Source: Modestobacter roseus
Lineage (GTDB): Bacteria; Actinomycetota; Actinomycetes; Mycobacteriales; Geodermatophilaceae
Reading direction: 5' to 3'
Assembly: GCF_007994135.1 (NCBI RefSeq)
Contig: NZ_VLKF01000001.1
Coordinates: 3,472,001-3,536,000 of the forward strand
DNA: 64,000 nt
Position numbers and translations under genes: made by a program. Every line of letters begins with the position of its first letter. Positions within the stretch are counted from its first letter, which is position 1. Below are positions 16,718-24,678 of this stretch, in pieces. The notes beneath the pieces are model-generated. The model searched no databases. It saw nothing but the letters and a program-made list of their open reading frames with translations, and was not told where the DNA came from.

Positions 16718-17531
16718 CCGCCGGCTGCTCACCGGGCTGGCCCTGCTCGCGCTCGTCGCCGGGTACGCCCTGCTGGTGCCCTGGGTCGCCGGCGTCGACG
16801 ACCGGGTCACCGACTTCGCCGCCGCCCGGCAGGCGCCGTCGTGGGCGCACCTGTTCGGCACCGACTCCGCCGGGCGGGACCTGTTCGTCCGCACCGCCGC
16901 CGGGCTCCGGATCTCGCTGCTCATCGCCGTCGTCTGCGCGGTGCTGTCGGTGCTCATCGGCGCGCTGGTCGGTGCGCTCTCGGCAGCCGCCGGCGGCTGG
17001 GTCGACCGGGTGACCATGCGGGTGGTCGACGCGGTCAACGCCGTGCCGCACCTGCTGCTCGGCATCGTGCTGGTGGCGCTGTTCCGCGGCAGCCTGGTCG
17101 CGATCATCGCCTCCATCGCGCTCACCCACTGGACCCAGGTGGCCCGGATCGTCCGCGCGGAGGTGCTCTCGCTGCGCGACCGGGAGCACGTGGACGCCGC
17201 GCTGCTCGGCGGGGCGGGCCGGTGGCGGGTGGTGCGACGGCACCTGCTGCCCGCCGCCGCCCCGCAGGCGCTGGTCGCCGCCGTCCTGCTGCTGCCGCAC
17301 GCGGTGTGGCACGAGTCGACGCTGAGCTTCCTCGGACTGGGCCTGCCCCCGCACGCGGCGAGCCTGGGCACGCTGCTGCAGGAGGCCCGCAGCTCGCTGC
17401 TGCTCGGCGGCTGGTGGACGCTGGTGTTCCCCGCGCTCGGCCTGGTGCTCGCCACCCTCGCCGTCGCGGCGGTCGGGTCGGCGCTGCGTGACCGCACCGC
17501 GCTGCCCGAGCGGGCCGGAGCCCGGCTGTGA
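16710..17531 (+). CDS. ABC transporter permease, NikC/DppC type
   Basis: 273 residues, overlapping the preceding permease gene by 8 bases. It has an N-terminal helix and then HLFGTDSAGRDLFVRTAAGL, the NikC/DppC signature just before the core. The EAA loop reads AALLGGAGRWRVVRRHLLPA. About six membrane helices are visible. It forms the second half of the transmembrane channel of this importer. Its stop overlaps the next GTG by 4 bases, so all five genes are translationally coupled. Confidence 0.92.
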   Translation: MADRRLLTGLALLALVAGYALLVPWVAGVDDRVTDFAAARQAPSWAHLFGTDSAGRDLFVRTAAGLRISLLIAVVCAVLSVLIGALVGALSAAAGGWVDRVTMRVVDAVNAVPHLLLGIVLVALFRGSLVAIIASIALTHWTQVARIVRAEVLSLRDREHVDAALLGGAGRWRVVRRHLLPAAAPQALVAAVLLLPHAVWHESTLSFLGLGLPPHAASLGTLLQEARSSLLLGGWWTLVFPALGLVLATLAVAAVGSALRDRTALPERAGARL

Positions 17532-18496
17532 CCGCCCCGGTGCTCGCCGTCCCGGTGCTGACCGTCTCCGGGCTCACCGTCCGGTTCCCCACGGGACGGC
17601 GGTCCACGGTGCACGCGGCCACCGACGTCTCCTTCGACCTGGTCCCGGGCCGGGTGCTGGCGCTGGTCGGGGAGAGCGGGTGTGGCAAGTCGGTGCTGGC
17701 GGCGGCGCTGCTGCGGCTGCTCCCGCCCGGCACCGAGGTCAGCGGCACGGCCGTGCTGGCCGGCGGCACCGACCTGCTCGGCGCCCCCGGACGGGTGCTG
17801 CGCCGCAGCATCCGGGGCCGCCGGGTGGCGCTGGTGCCGCAGTCCGCGGCGACCGCGCTCACCCCGGTGCGCACCGTGCGCGCGCAGGTCGAGGAGACCG
17901 TCGCCGAGCTGACCCCGGACGTCGACCGCCGGGCCCGCGCCGACGAGCTGGCCACCCGGGTGGGGCTGGCCCCGGCCGACCTGGACCGCTACCCGCACGA
18001 GCTCTCCGGCGGCATGGCGCAGCGGGTGGTCGTGGCGCTGGCGCTGGCCGGCGACCCCGACGTCGTGCTCGCCGACGAGCCGACCGCCGGCCTGGACCGA
18101 CCGCTGGTCGACCGCACCCTGCGGCTGCTGCGCTCGGTGGCCGACCGCGGCTGCGCCGTCCTGCTGATCACCCACGACCTCGGCGCGCTGCAGCGCACGC
18201 CCGGGCTGGTGGACGACGTCGCCGTCATGTACGCGGGCCGGCTGGTCGAGACCGGCCCGGCGGACGCCGTGCTCGGCGACCCGGCGCACGACTACACCCG
18301 GGCACTGCTGGGCGCGCTGCCCGCGGGCGGGTTGGTGCCGATCCCCGGCATCGCGCCGACGCTCACCGACCTGCCGCCCGGCTGCGCCTGGCACGCCCGC
18401 CGGCCGCACAGCGGCGCCTGCGACGGCGGGGAGGCGGTGCACGTCGCCGGAGCCCGGACGAGCCGCTGCCGGCCCCCGGCAGGTGCCCGGTGCTGA
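17528..18496 (+). CDS. ABC transporter ATPase, NikD/DppD type
   Basis: 322 residues. Walker A is GESGCGKS, the Q-loop is LVPQSAATALTP, the signature is LSGGMAQRV, Walker B is VVLADEPTAGLD, and the switch His is in LLITHDLG. After residue 250 comes the oligopeptide/dipeptide-transporter C-terminal domain, including several Cys (CAWHARRPHSGACDGG and a terminal RCRPPAGARC). In nickel and peptide ATPases this Cys-rich tail is common. It overlaps genes on both sides. Confidence 0.92.
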   Translation: MTAPVLAVPVLTVSGLTVRFPTGRRSTVHAATDVSFDLVPGRVLALVGESGCGKSVLAAALLRLLPPGTEVSGTAVLAGGTDLLGAPGRVLRRSIRGRRVALVPQSAATALTPVRTVRAQVEETVAELTPDVDRRARADELATRVGLAPADLDRYPHELSGGMAQRVVVALALAGDPDVVLADEPTAGLDRPLVDRTLRLLRSVADRGCAVLLITHDLGALQRTPGLVDDVAVMYAGRLVETGPADAVLGDPAHDYTRALLGALPAGGLVPIPGIAPTLTDLPPGCAWHARRPHSGACDGGEAVHVAGARTSRCRPPAGARC

Positions 18497-19170
18497 CGCT
18501 GGCCGGCGTGACCGCCGGGTACGGGGCGGAGCCGGTGCTGCACGACGTCGACCTCCGGGTCGCGCCCGGCGAGGTGGTCGGGCTGGCCGGGCCCAGCGGC
18601 ACCGGCAAGACGACGCTCGCCCGGGTCGCCGCGCTGCTGCTGGCGCCCCGGCAGGGCACCGTGACCGTGGACGGCGTCCCGGCCGGCGGCGTCCGGTACG
18701 CCCGCCCACCGGAGCTGCGCACCGCCGTCGGCATGGTCTTCCAGTCGCCGCGCCGGTCGGTCGACGCCCGGCTGCGGCTGCGCGACGTGATCGCCGAACC
18801 GCTGCGGCTGCGCGGACTGCCCACCGCCGGACGGCGCGGCGCGGCCGCCCGCGACGCGCGCACCGCCGAGCTCGCCGACCGGGTCGGGCTGACCGCCGAC
18901 CTGCTCGCCAGAAGGCCGCACGAGGTCAGCGACGGGCAGCTGCAGCGGGCCTGCCTGGCCCGGGGGCTGGCCGCGCGGCCGCGCTACCTGGTGTGCGACG
19001 AGATGACCGCGATGCTCGACGCGTCGACGGCGGCCGCGCTGGTCGGCGTCGTGCGGGCCGAGGTCGCCGCCGGGCGGCTGGGCGTGCTCGCGATCAGCCA
19101 CGACGAGGACCTGCTCGCCGTCTGGGCCGACCGCGTCGTCGGGCTCGGCGGGGTTCGGCCCGCCGTCTGA
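18490..19170 (+). CDS. ABC transporter ATPase, NikE/DppF type, short
   Basis: 226 residues from the GTG at 18490, overlapping the previous stop. Walker A is GPSGTGKTT, the Q-loop is MVFQSPRRSVD, Walker B is YLVCDEMTAM and the switch His is in ISHDED. The signature reads VSDGQLQRA instead of LSGGQ, and the usual Pro-Thr after the Walker B Glu is Met-Thr. The C-terminal oligopeptide domain found in the partner ATPase is absent. Signature changes of this kind are often seen in one of two paired ATPases, so one of the two ATP sites may be degenerate. Confidence 0.88.
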   Translation: MLTLAGVTAGYGAEPVLHDVDLRVAPGEVVGLAGPSGTGKTTLARVAALLLAPRQGTVTVDGVPAGGVRYARPPELRTAVGMVFQSPRRSVDARLRLRDVIAEPLRLRGLPTAGRRGAAARDARTAELADRVGLTADLLARRPHEVSDGQLQRACLARGLAARPRYLVCDEMTAMLDASTAAALVGVVRAEVAAGRLGVLAISHDEDLLAVWADRVVGLGGVRPAV

Positions 19171-19186
19171 GGGGCAGGGGTCCGGC

Positions 19187-20557
19187 ATGCGTGTGACCTT
19201 CATCGTGCTCGGCGGCCGGGGCGACCTGACCGGACGACTCCTCCTGCCCGGGCTGGCCGAGCTGTTCGCCGCCGACGGCGACGGCGTCGGCGGGGACGAG
19301 ATCGACCTGCTCGCGGTGGGTCGGGCCGGGTGGTCCGACGAGGACTACCGCGGCTGGGCCCGGGAGCGGCTGGCCGAGCACGCCGGGCACGTGCCGGAGG
19401 AGGTCCGGGACCGCCTGGTCGGCCGGCTGGCCTACCAGCAGGGCGACGTCACCGAGGCCGCAGACCTGCGCCGGGCCCTGGCTCGGGCCGCGGGCCGCCC
19501 GGTCGTCTACCTGGCCCTGCCGAACACCGTCTTCCTGCCGACGCTGCAGGCGCTCACCGAGGTCGACCTGCCCGAGGGCACCTCGATCGGCGTGGAGAAG
19601 CCGTTCGGCCGCGACCAGGCCGACGCCCGCGAGCTCAACACCGTGCTGCACCGGCTGGTGCCCGAGGACCGGGTGTTCCGCACCGACCACTTCCTGGCCA
19701 AGCAGACCGTGCTCAACCTGCTGGGGCTGCGGTTCGCCAACCGGCTGTTCGAGCCGGTCTGGAACGCCGGCCACGTGGACCGGGTGGAGATCGTCTTCGA
19801 CGAGACGCTGGGCCTCGAGGGACGGGCCGGCTACTACGACGGAGCCGGCGCGCTGCGGGACATGCTGCAGAACCACCTGCTGCAGCAGCTGGCGCTCGTG
19901 GCGATGGAGCCGCCACTCGCCGTCGACGGGCCCAGCCTGTCCGCGCGCAAGGCCGACGTGCTGCGCGCGGTGCGCCCCCCGGCCGACATGGCCCGGGACA
20001 CGGTGCGCGCCCGGTACACCGCCGGCACGGTCGGGGGCCGCCACCTGCCCGACTACACCAGCGAGGACGGCGTCGACCCGGCGCGGGAGACCGAGACCTA
20101 CGCCGAGTACACGGTCACCATCGACAACTGGCGCTGGGCCGGGGTGCCCTTCCGGCTGCGCAGCGGCAAGGCGCTGGGGGAGGGCCGCCGGGAGATCGCG
20201 GTGTGGTTCAAGCCGGTGCCGCACCTCGCCTTCGACGGCGTCGGGCAGCCGGAGCCCGACGTCCTGCGGCTGGGGCTCGACCCGGACCACGTCACGCTGG
20301 AGCTGAACCTCAACGGGGCGGGCGAGCCGTTCGACCTGGAACGCCGCGACCTGGACATCGACCTCCCACCCAACTCCCTGTCGGCCTACGGCCTGCTGCT
20401 CCGGGAGATGGCCACCGGCGCCGCGGCGCTGTCGATCAGCGACGTGGAGGCCGAGGAGTCGTGGCGGGTCGTCGAGCCGATCCTCGCCGCGTGGGCCGCC
20501 GGGGCGGTGCCGCTGCAGGAGTACGCGGCCGGTTCGTCGGGGCCGACCCGCGACTGA
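19187..20557 (+). CDS. zwf: Divergent glucose-6-phosphate dehydrogenase
   Basis: 456 residues, somewhat shorter than the usual 480-515. The coenzyme motif is GGRGDLTGR where most enzymes have GASGDLAKR. EKPFGRD is conserved. The substrate motif is RTDHFLAK (usually RIDHYLGK) and keeps the catalytic His. YYDGAGALRDMLQNHLLQ and RSGKAL are the other family blocks. It should oxidise glucose 6-phosphate or a related hexose phosphate to the lactone. It starts 16 bases after the ABC operon on the same strand. The changed Tyr-to-Phe and Gly-to-Ala in the substrate motif suggest altered kinetics or substrate. Confidence 0.87.
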   Translation: MRVTFIVLGGRGDLTGRLLLPGLAELFAADGDGVGGDEIDLLAVGRAGWSDEDYRGWARERLAEHAGHVPEEVRDRLVGRLAYQQGDVTEAADLRRALARAAGRPVVYLALPNTVFLPTLQALTEVDLPEGTSIGVEKPFGRDQADARELNTVLHRLVPEDRVFRTDHFLAKQTVLNLLGLRFANRLFEPVWNAGHVDRVEIVFDETLGLEGRAGYYDGAGALRDMLQNHLLQQLALVAMEPPLAVDGPSLSARKADVLRAVRPPADMARDTVRARYTAGTVGGRHLPDYTSEDGVDPARETETYAEYTVTIDNWRWAGVPFRLRSGKALGEGRREIAVWFKPVPHLAFDGVGQPEPDVLRLGLDPDHVTLELNLNGAGEPFDLERRDLDIDLPPNSLSAYGLLLREMATGAAALSISDVEAEESWRVVEPILAAWAAGAVPLQEYAAGSSGPTRD

Positions 20558-20564
20558 GACGTCG

Positions 20565-20590
20565 CCCGGCCGGGTGACATCCCGGCCGGG
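20565..20590. terminator. GC-rich hairpin after the G6PDH gene
   Basis: CCCGGCCGGG (20565-20574) is repeated at 20581-20590. Because each copy is self-complementary, they can form a 10-base stem with a 6-base loop. It lies 7 bases after the zwf-like stop and is followed by ATT only. It is probably a transcription end or attenuator before the lipid genes. Confidence 0.5.
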
Positions 20591-20706
20591 ATTCGCCGTC
20601 CCGACGGGGACGCGCCAGGCAGCGGCCACCGCTCGGACACCTGACCCGCTGAACCTGGCGGCGTCCGGGCCCCGCCCAGGGGCCTCCCGGCACCCGAGGT
20701 GTCCCT

Positions 20707-21510
20707 GTGACCCCCACCGCGCTCGCCGTCCCCGCCGCGCTCCGGTACACGACGGCCACCCACACGACGGCCACCTACACGACGGCCACCTACACGGCGG
20801 CACTCGCCACCGACGCCGCCGACCTCGCCGCCGTCCAGCGCCTGCGCCACGAGGTGTTCGCCGTGGAGGGCGGCGCCCAGCTGGGTCCGGCAGGCGCCGC
20901 CGTCGGCCTGGACGTCGACGAGTGGGACGAGCTCTGCGACCACCTGCTGGTCCGCGAGGAGAGCACCGGCGAGGTGGTCGGCACGTACCGGCTGCTGCCG
21001 CCGGAGAGCGCCGCCGTCGCCGGCCGCAGCTACTCCAGCGGCGAGTTCGACCTCGACCGGCACGCCACCCTGCGCCCCGGCCTGGTCGAGGCGGGCCGCA
21101 GCTGCGTGCACCCGGCCCACCGCAGCGGTGCGGTGATCACCCGACTCTGGGCGGGCGTCGCCCGGTACGTGCTCGACCGCGGCGCCACCCACCTGGGCGG
21201 CTGCGCCTCCGTGTCGCTGTCCGACGGCGGCGCGACCGCCGCGGGCGTGTGGGACCTGGTCCGCGACCGGCACCTGTCCCCCGCCGCCCTGCGGGTCGTG
21301 CCGCACGTGCCCTTCGACGTCGAGCGCCCGCCCCGGCCGGACCGGCTGGTGGTGCCGCCCCTGCTGCGCGCCTACCTGAAGCTGGGCGCGCGGGTCTGCG
21401 GCCGGCCGGCCTGGGACGGCGCCTTCGGGACGGCGGACTTCTACGTGCTGCTCGACCTCGCCGACGTCCCCCGCCCGGTGCTCGACCGGCTGACCGGGGG
21501 AACCCGATGA
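20707..21510 (+). CDS. GNAT-fold ornithine-acyl-ACP N-acyltransferase-like protein (OlsB type)
   Basis: 267 residues. The core, from RLRHEVFAVEGGAQ through CDHLLVREE, EVVGTYRLLPP and EAGRSCVHPAHR to LGGCASVSLSD, is the pattern of the OlsB/hemolysin-acetyltransferase group. These enzymes put a 3-hydroxyacyl chain on ornithine or make related N-acyl amino acids. GAGGTG 5 bases before the GTG supports the start, which makes a short Thr-rich tandem repeat (residues about 14-29) part of the protein. The next gene, a PlsC-type acyltransferase, overlaps by ATGA; this is the OlsB-OlsA arrangement for ornithine lipids. Confidence 0.8.
   Translation: MTPTALAVPAALRYTTATHTTATYTTATYTAALATDAADLAAVQRLRHEVFAVEGGAQLGPAGAAVGLDVDEWDELCDHLLVREESTGEVVGTYRLLPPESAAVAGRSYSSGEFDLDRHATLRPGLVEAGRSCVHPAHRSGAVITRLWAGVARYVLDRGATHLGGCASVSLSDGGATAAGVWDLVRDRHLSPAALRVVPHVPFDVERPPRPDRLVVPPLLRAYLKLGARVCGRPAWDGAFGTADFYVLLDLADVPRPVLDRLTGGTR
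20746..20790 (+). repeat. 15-base tandem repeat in the 5' coding region
   Basis: Three copies of (T/C)ACACGACGGCCACC (20746-20760, 20761-20775, 20776-20790) are followed by a partial fourth. They encode YTTAT/HTTAT pentapeptides at the N-terminus of the OlsB-like protein. Copy-number change would keep the reading frame. Confidence 0.9.
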
Positions 21511-22415
21511 GCGTCTGGCTGCCCGTGAGCGCCTGCACCGCCGCCTGCGCCGGCGACCCGGCCGCCACCGCGGACGCCGCCACCCGGCGCCGCCGCTGGC
21601 TGCGGCTGGCCGGCGCGCTCGCCGGGGCGGGCGCCGCATCGCTGCGCGCGCCGGCGACCAGCACGCGTGGCCGCCGCCGCATCCTGGTCTGCGCCGCGGC
21701 CCGGGTGCTGACCGCCGTCGGCGTCCGGGTCGAGGTGCACCCCTCCCCGGTCGGCTGGCCCCGCACCGGGCCCGGGCACGGCCCCGGCCACCTGGTGGTC
21801 AGCAACCACGTGTCCTGGGTCGACGACCTGGCGATGCTCACCGTCGTCCCCGGGTTGCCGGTGGCCAAGCGCGAGGTCGGCGAGTGGCCGCTCGTCGGCG
21901 GGCTGGCCCGCCGGGCCGGGCTGGTGCTGCTCGACCGCGCCCGGATCCGCACCCTCCCCGGCGCCGTCGCGCAGGCCGCCGCCGCGCTGCGGGCCGGCGC
22001 CACCGTCACGGTGCACCCGGAGGGGACGACGTCGTGCGGGGTGGAGCTGGCGCGGTTCCGCCCCGCCTTCTTCCAGGCCGCGGTGGACGCCGCCGCCCCG
22101 GTCTGCCCGGTCGCCGTCCGGTACCGGCTGGCCGGCGGGGACCCCACCGCGCTCGCCGGCTACCTGGCCGACGAACCGCTGTGGCGGAGCGTAGCCCGGG
22201 TCGTCGCCGCCCGCGGACTGGTCGTGGAGGTGCACCTGCTGCCCGCCCTGGACCCGGCAGGGGCGAGCCGCCGGGAGCTGGCCGCACTGGCCGAGTACGC
22301 CGTCGCCGCGGTCACCGAGTCCCGCGCCCCGGTCGTCGCCGCGCACCCGCGCCGGCTCCGGACGCCCGTCCGGCGGGTCGTGCCGGCGCCGCGGGAGCCC
22401 TCCCGTGCTGCGTGA
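21507..22415 (+). CDS. 1-acyl-glycerol-3-phosphate acyltransferase-like protein (PlsC/OlsA type)
   Basis: 302 residues. Motif I is NHVSWVDDL (NHxxxxD), motif III is HPEGTTSCG (usually PEGTRS), and one or two weak hydrophobic stretches precede the domain. It transfers a fatty acyl group to a lysolipid at the membrane. Directly behind the OlsB-like gene with an ATGA overlap, it is well placed to be the O-acyltransferase completing an ornithine lipid. Ordinary phosphatidate synthesis cannot be excluded. It overlaps the next gene by 11 bases. Confidence 0.85.
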   Translation: MSVWLPVSACTAACAGDPAATADAATRRRRWLRLAGALAGAGAASLRAPATSTRGRRRILVCAAARVLTAVGVRVEVHPSPVGWPRTGPGHGPGHLVVSNHVSWVDDLAMLTVVPGLPVAKREVGEWPLVGGLARRAGLVLLDRARIRTLPGAVAQAAAALRAGATVTVHPEGTTSCGVELARFRPAFFQAAVDAAAPVCPVAVRYRLAGGDPTALAGYLADEPLWRSVARVVAARGLVVEVHLLPALDPAGASRRELAALAEYAVAAVTESRAPVVAAHPRRLRTPVRRVVPAPREPSRAA

Positions 22416-23601
22416 GACCGCGCTGCCCGACACCGCGCCCGGCGACCCGGCCACCGTTGCCGTCCCCGGCACGCCGGGGATGCGGGTGCTGGTGGTCGCC
22501 GAGACGTTCCTCCCCGCGGTGAACGGGGTGGTGAACTCGGTCCTGCGGCTGGTCGACCACCTGGCCGTGCGGGGGCACGACCCGGTCGTGCTGGCGCCGT
22601 CGGGGGCCGACTACGAGTCCCGGTGCGGCGCCCGGGTGCAGGTGGTCACCGTGCCGGCGATGCGGCTGCCCCGCTACCGGCAGCTGCAGCTGGCCCGCCC
22701 CACCGGCGACCTCACCCCGGTCGTGCGGCGGCTGGCCCCGGACGTCGTCCACCTCGCCTCCCCGGCGCTGCTCGGGCTGGCCGCGGCGCGCGCCGCCCGC
22801 ACGCTGGGCGTGCCGTCGGTCGCGGTGTTCCAGACCGACCTCGCCGCCTTCGCCCAGCGCTACCGGCTGCCCGGCGGCCCGGCCGCCGCGTGGCGCTTCC
22901 TGCGCACCGTGCACGGCACCGCCGACCTCACGCTCGCACCGTCCTCACCGACGGCGGCCGAGCTCCGGCGGCACGGGATCGGCCCCGTCGCCCTGTGGCC
23001 CCGGGGCGTGGACCTGGAGCAGTTCTGCCCCTCCCGGCGCGACCCGGCGCTGCGGGCCGAGCTGGCACCCGGGGGCGAGCTGCTGGTCGGGGTGGTGGCG
23101 CGCCTCGCGCTGGAGAAGCGGCTGGACCTGCTCGGCCCGATCAGCGAGCTGCCCGGGGTGCGGCTGGTCGTGGTCGGGGACGGCCCGCAGCGGCGGGCGC
23201 TGACCCGGGCGATGCCGCGGGCCCGGTTCCTCGGCCAGCTGGGCGGGGCGGACCTCGGCGCCGTCGTCGCGTCGCTGGACCTGTTCGCGCACCCGGGCGC
23301 CGACGAGACGTTCTGCCAGGCGGTGCAGGAGTCGCTCGCCGCCGGGGTGCCGGCGGTGGTGGCCGCGTCGGGCGGGCCGCTGGACCTGGTGCGGCACCAG
23401 GAGAACGGCTGGCTGTGGGCCGGCGACGACCCGCACGTGCTGGCCGCGATGGTCGCCGGGCTGCGCGACGACCCGGCGGCGCTCGCCGCGGCCGCCGCCC
23501 GGGCCCGGCCGTCGGTGGCCTGCCGCACCTGGGGCCGGATGGGCGATGCGCTCATCGACCACCTGCGGGGGGTCCGGGCGGCCGCGGCGCTGCCCCCGTG
23601 A
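22405..23601 (+). CDS. Family 4 glycosyltransferase, MgtA/PimB-like mannosyltransferase
   Basis: 398 residues. The N-terminal acceptor domain begins MRVLVVAETFLPAVNGVVNS (after a 25-residue extension), the pattern of actinobacterial GDP-mannose-dependent mannosyltransferases. The GT4 donor site is GADETFCQAVQESLAAGVP (EX7E). Mycobacterial relatives mannosylate glycolipid acceptors. The GTG at 22405 overlaps the acyltransferase gene and keeps the three genes as one unit; an ATG at 22480 is an alternative. Context suggests a mannosylated membrane lipid as product. Confidence 0.85.
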   Translation: MLRETALPDTAPGDPATVAVPGTPGMRVLVVAETFLPAVNGVVNSVLRLVDHLAVRGHDPVVLAPSGADYESRCGARVQVVTVPAMRLPRYRQLQLARPTGDLTPVVRRLAPDVVHLASPALLGLAAARAARTLGVPSVAVFQTDLAAFAQRYRLPGGPAAAWRFLRTVHGTADLTLAPSSPTAAELRRHGIGPVALWPRGVDLEQFCPSRRDPALRAELAPGGELLVGVVARLALEKRLDLLGPISELPGVRLVVVGDGPQRRALTRAMPRARFLGQLGGADLGAVVASLDLFAHPGADETFCQAVQESLAAGVPAVVAASGGPLDLVRHQENGWLWAGDDPHVLAAMVAGLRDDPAALAAAAARARPSVACRTWGRMGDALIDHLRGVRAAAALPP

Positions 23602-23609
23602 CCGCACGC

Positions 23610-23657
23610 ACCGGTTCCACACAGACCGGTTCCACGTGGAACGAACCGGCCGGTTCG
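23610..23657. promoter_or_regulatory. Nested direct repeats and palindromes upstream of ppk2
   Basis: ACCGGTTCCAC occurs at 23610-23620 and 23625-23635. The second copy runs into GTTCCACGTGGAAC (23629-23642, perfect 14-base palindrome) and then CGAACCGGCCGGTTCG (23642-23657, perfect 16-base palindrome). The density of symmetry argues for a protein-binding region rather than coding sequence. Confidence 0.5.
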
Positions 23658-23672
23658 GGTGAGGATCGGGGG

Positions 23673-24590
23673 GTGGACATCCAGCCGGCGCCCTCATCGC
23701 TCATCGACCTGTCGCAGTGGCGGCTCAACGCGCTGCCGGACACCAACAGCGACGAGGACTGGGACGACGACCGCGAGCTGTTCGACCCCCAGGGCAACCG
23801 GGTCGACTCCTGGCGCGAGGGCTTTCCCTACGACGAGCGGCTGCAGCGCCGCGAGTACGAGATCCAGAAGCGGCTGCTCCAGATCGAGCTCCTCAAGCTG
23901 CAGGGCTGGGTGAAGGACACCGGCCAGCGGCTGGTCATCGTGTTCGAGGGTCGTGACGCCGCGGGCAAGGGCGGCACCATCAAGCGGTTCACCGAGCACC
24001 TGAACCCCCGTGGCGCCCGGGTGGTGGCCCTGGACAAGCCGTCCGAGCGCGAGCAGACGCAGTGGTACTTCCAGCGGTACGTGCAGCACCTGCCCGCTGC
24101 CGGGGAGATCGTGCTGTTCGACCGCTCCTGGTACAACCGGGCCGGCGTCGAACGGGTGATGGGCTACTGCACGCCCGAGCAGTACCGGCTGTTCATGCGC
24201 CAGGCGCCGGAGTTCGAGCGGATGCTCGTCGAGTCGGGCACGCACCTGGTGAAGTTCTGGTTCTCGGTGACCCGCAGCGAGCAGCGCAGCCGGTTCATCG
24301 TCCGGCAGATCGACCCCGTGCGGCAGTGGAAGCTCTCCCCCACCGACCTGGCCTCACTGGACCGGTGGGAGGCCTACACCGAGGCGAAGGAAGCCATGTT
24401 CCTGCACACCGACACCGGGCACGCGCCGTGGACGGTGGTCAAGAGCAACGACAAGAAGCGCGCCCGCCTCGGTGCCATGCGGCACGTGCTGGACCGCTTC
24501 GACTACACCGACAAGGACGCCGCGGCCGTCGGGACCCCGGACCCGCTCATCGTCGGTGCGGCCGCCGACGAGCTGCCCGCGGCGCGCTGA
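23673..24590 (+). CDS. ppk2: Polyphosphate kinase 2 family protein
   Basis: 305 residues, one-domain PPK2. Walker A is GRDAAGKGG (about residue 92). The Walker B/lid region has FDRSWYNRAGVERVMG. The tail contains the usual KSNDKKRARL segment. PPK2 enzymes use polyphosphate to phosphorylate nucleoside mono- or diphosphates, or the reverse. I prefer the GTG at 23673 (GAGGAT just upstream). An in-frame GTG at 23598 would put the palindromic region inside the gene. A strong terminator follows the stop. The short N-terminal part fits class I, but substrate preference cannot be read reliably. Confidence 0.92.
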   Translation: MDIQPAPSSLIDLSQWRLNALPDTNSDEDWDDDRELFDPQGNRVDSWREGFPYDERLQRREYEIQKRLLQIELLKLQGWVKDTGQRLVIVFEGRDAAGKGGTIKRFTEHLNPRGARVVALDKPSEREQTQWYFQRYVQHLPAAGEIVLFDRSWYNRAGVERVMGYCTPEQYRLFMRQAPEFERMLVESGTHLVKFWFSVTRSEQRSRFIVRQIDPVRQWKLSPTDLASLDRWEAYTEAKEAMFLHTDTGHAPWTVVKSNDKKRARLGAMRHVLDRFDYTDKDAAAVGTPDPLIVGAAADELPAAR

Positions 24591-24609
24591 CCCCCGGACC
24601 CGGGGACGA

Positions 24610-24647
24610 CACAGCGCCCGCCCCGAACTGCCGGGGCGGGCGCTGTG
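24610..24647. terminator. Bidirectional hairpin terminator
   Basis: A perfect 15-base stem, CACAGCGCCCGCCCC (24610-24624) with its complement at 24633-24647, and an 8-base loop lie between the convergent ppk2 and PRC-barrel genes. Confidence 0.8.
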
Positions 24648-24678
24648 CTGGATCAGGTGGTGCTGGGTGTCGCTGCGA

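Noticed and set aside
15551..18709. A 3.1-kb open frame antisense to the ABC importer operon
   Set aside because: The sense strand encodes four motif-complete transporter proteins; the antisense product has no recognisable domain.
23642..23657. CGAACCGGCCGGTTCG considered as a LexA box
   Set aside because: The half-sites are separated by six bases instead of four, so the spacing does not fit the SOS consensus.
23598..23672. N-terminal extension of PPK2 from the GTG at 23598
   Set aside because: It would translate through two perfect palindromes and direct repeats and yields a Thr/Ser-rich stretch not expected in PPK2; the GTG at 23673 has an upstream GAGGAT.
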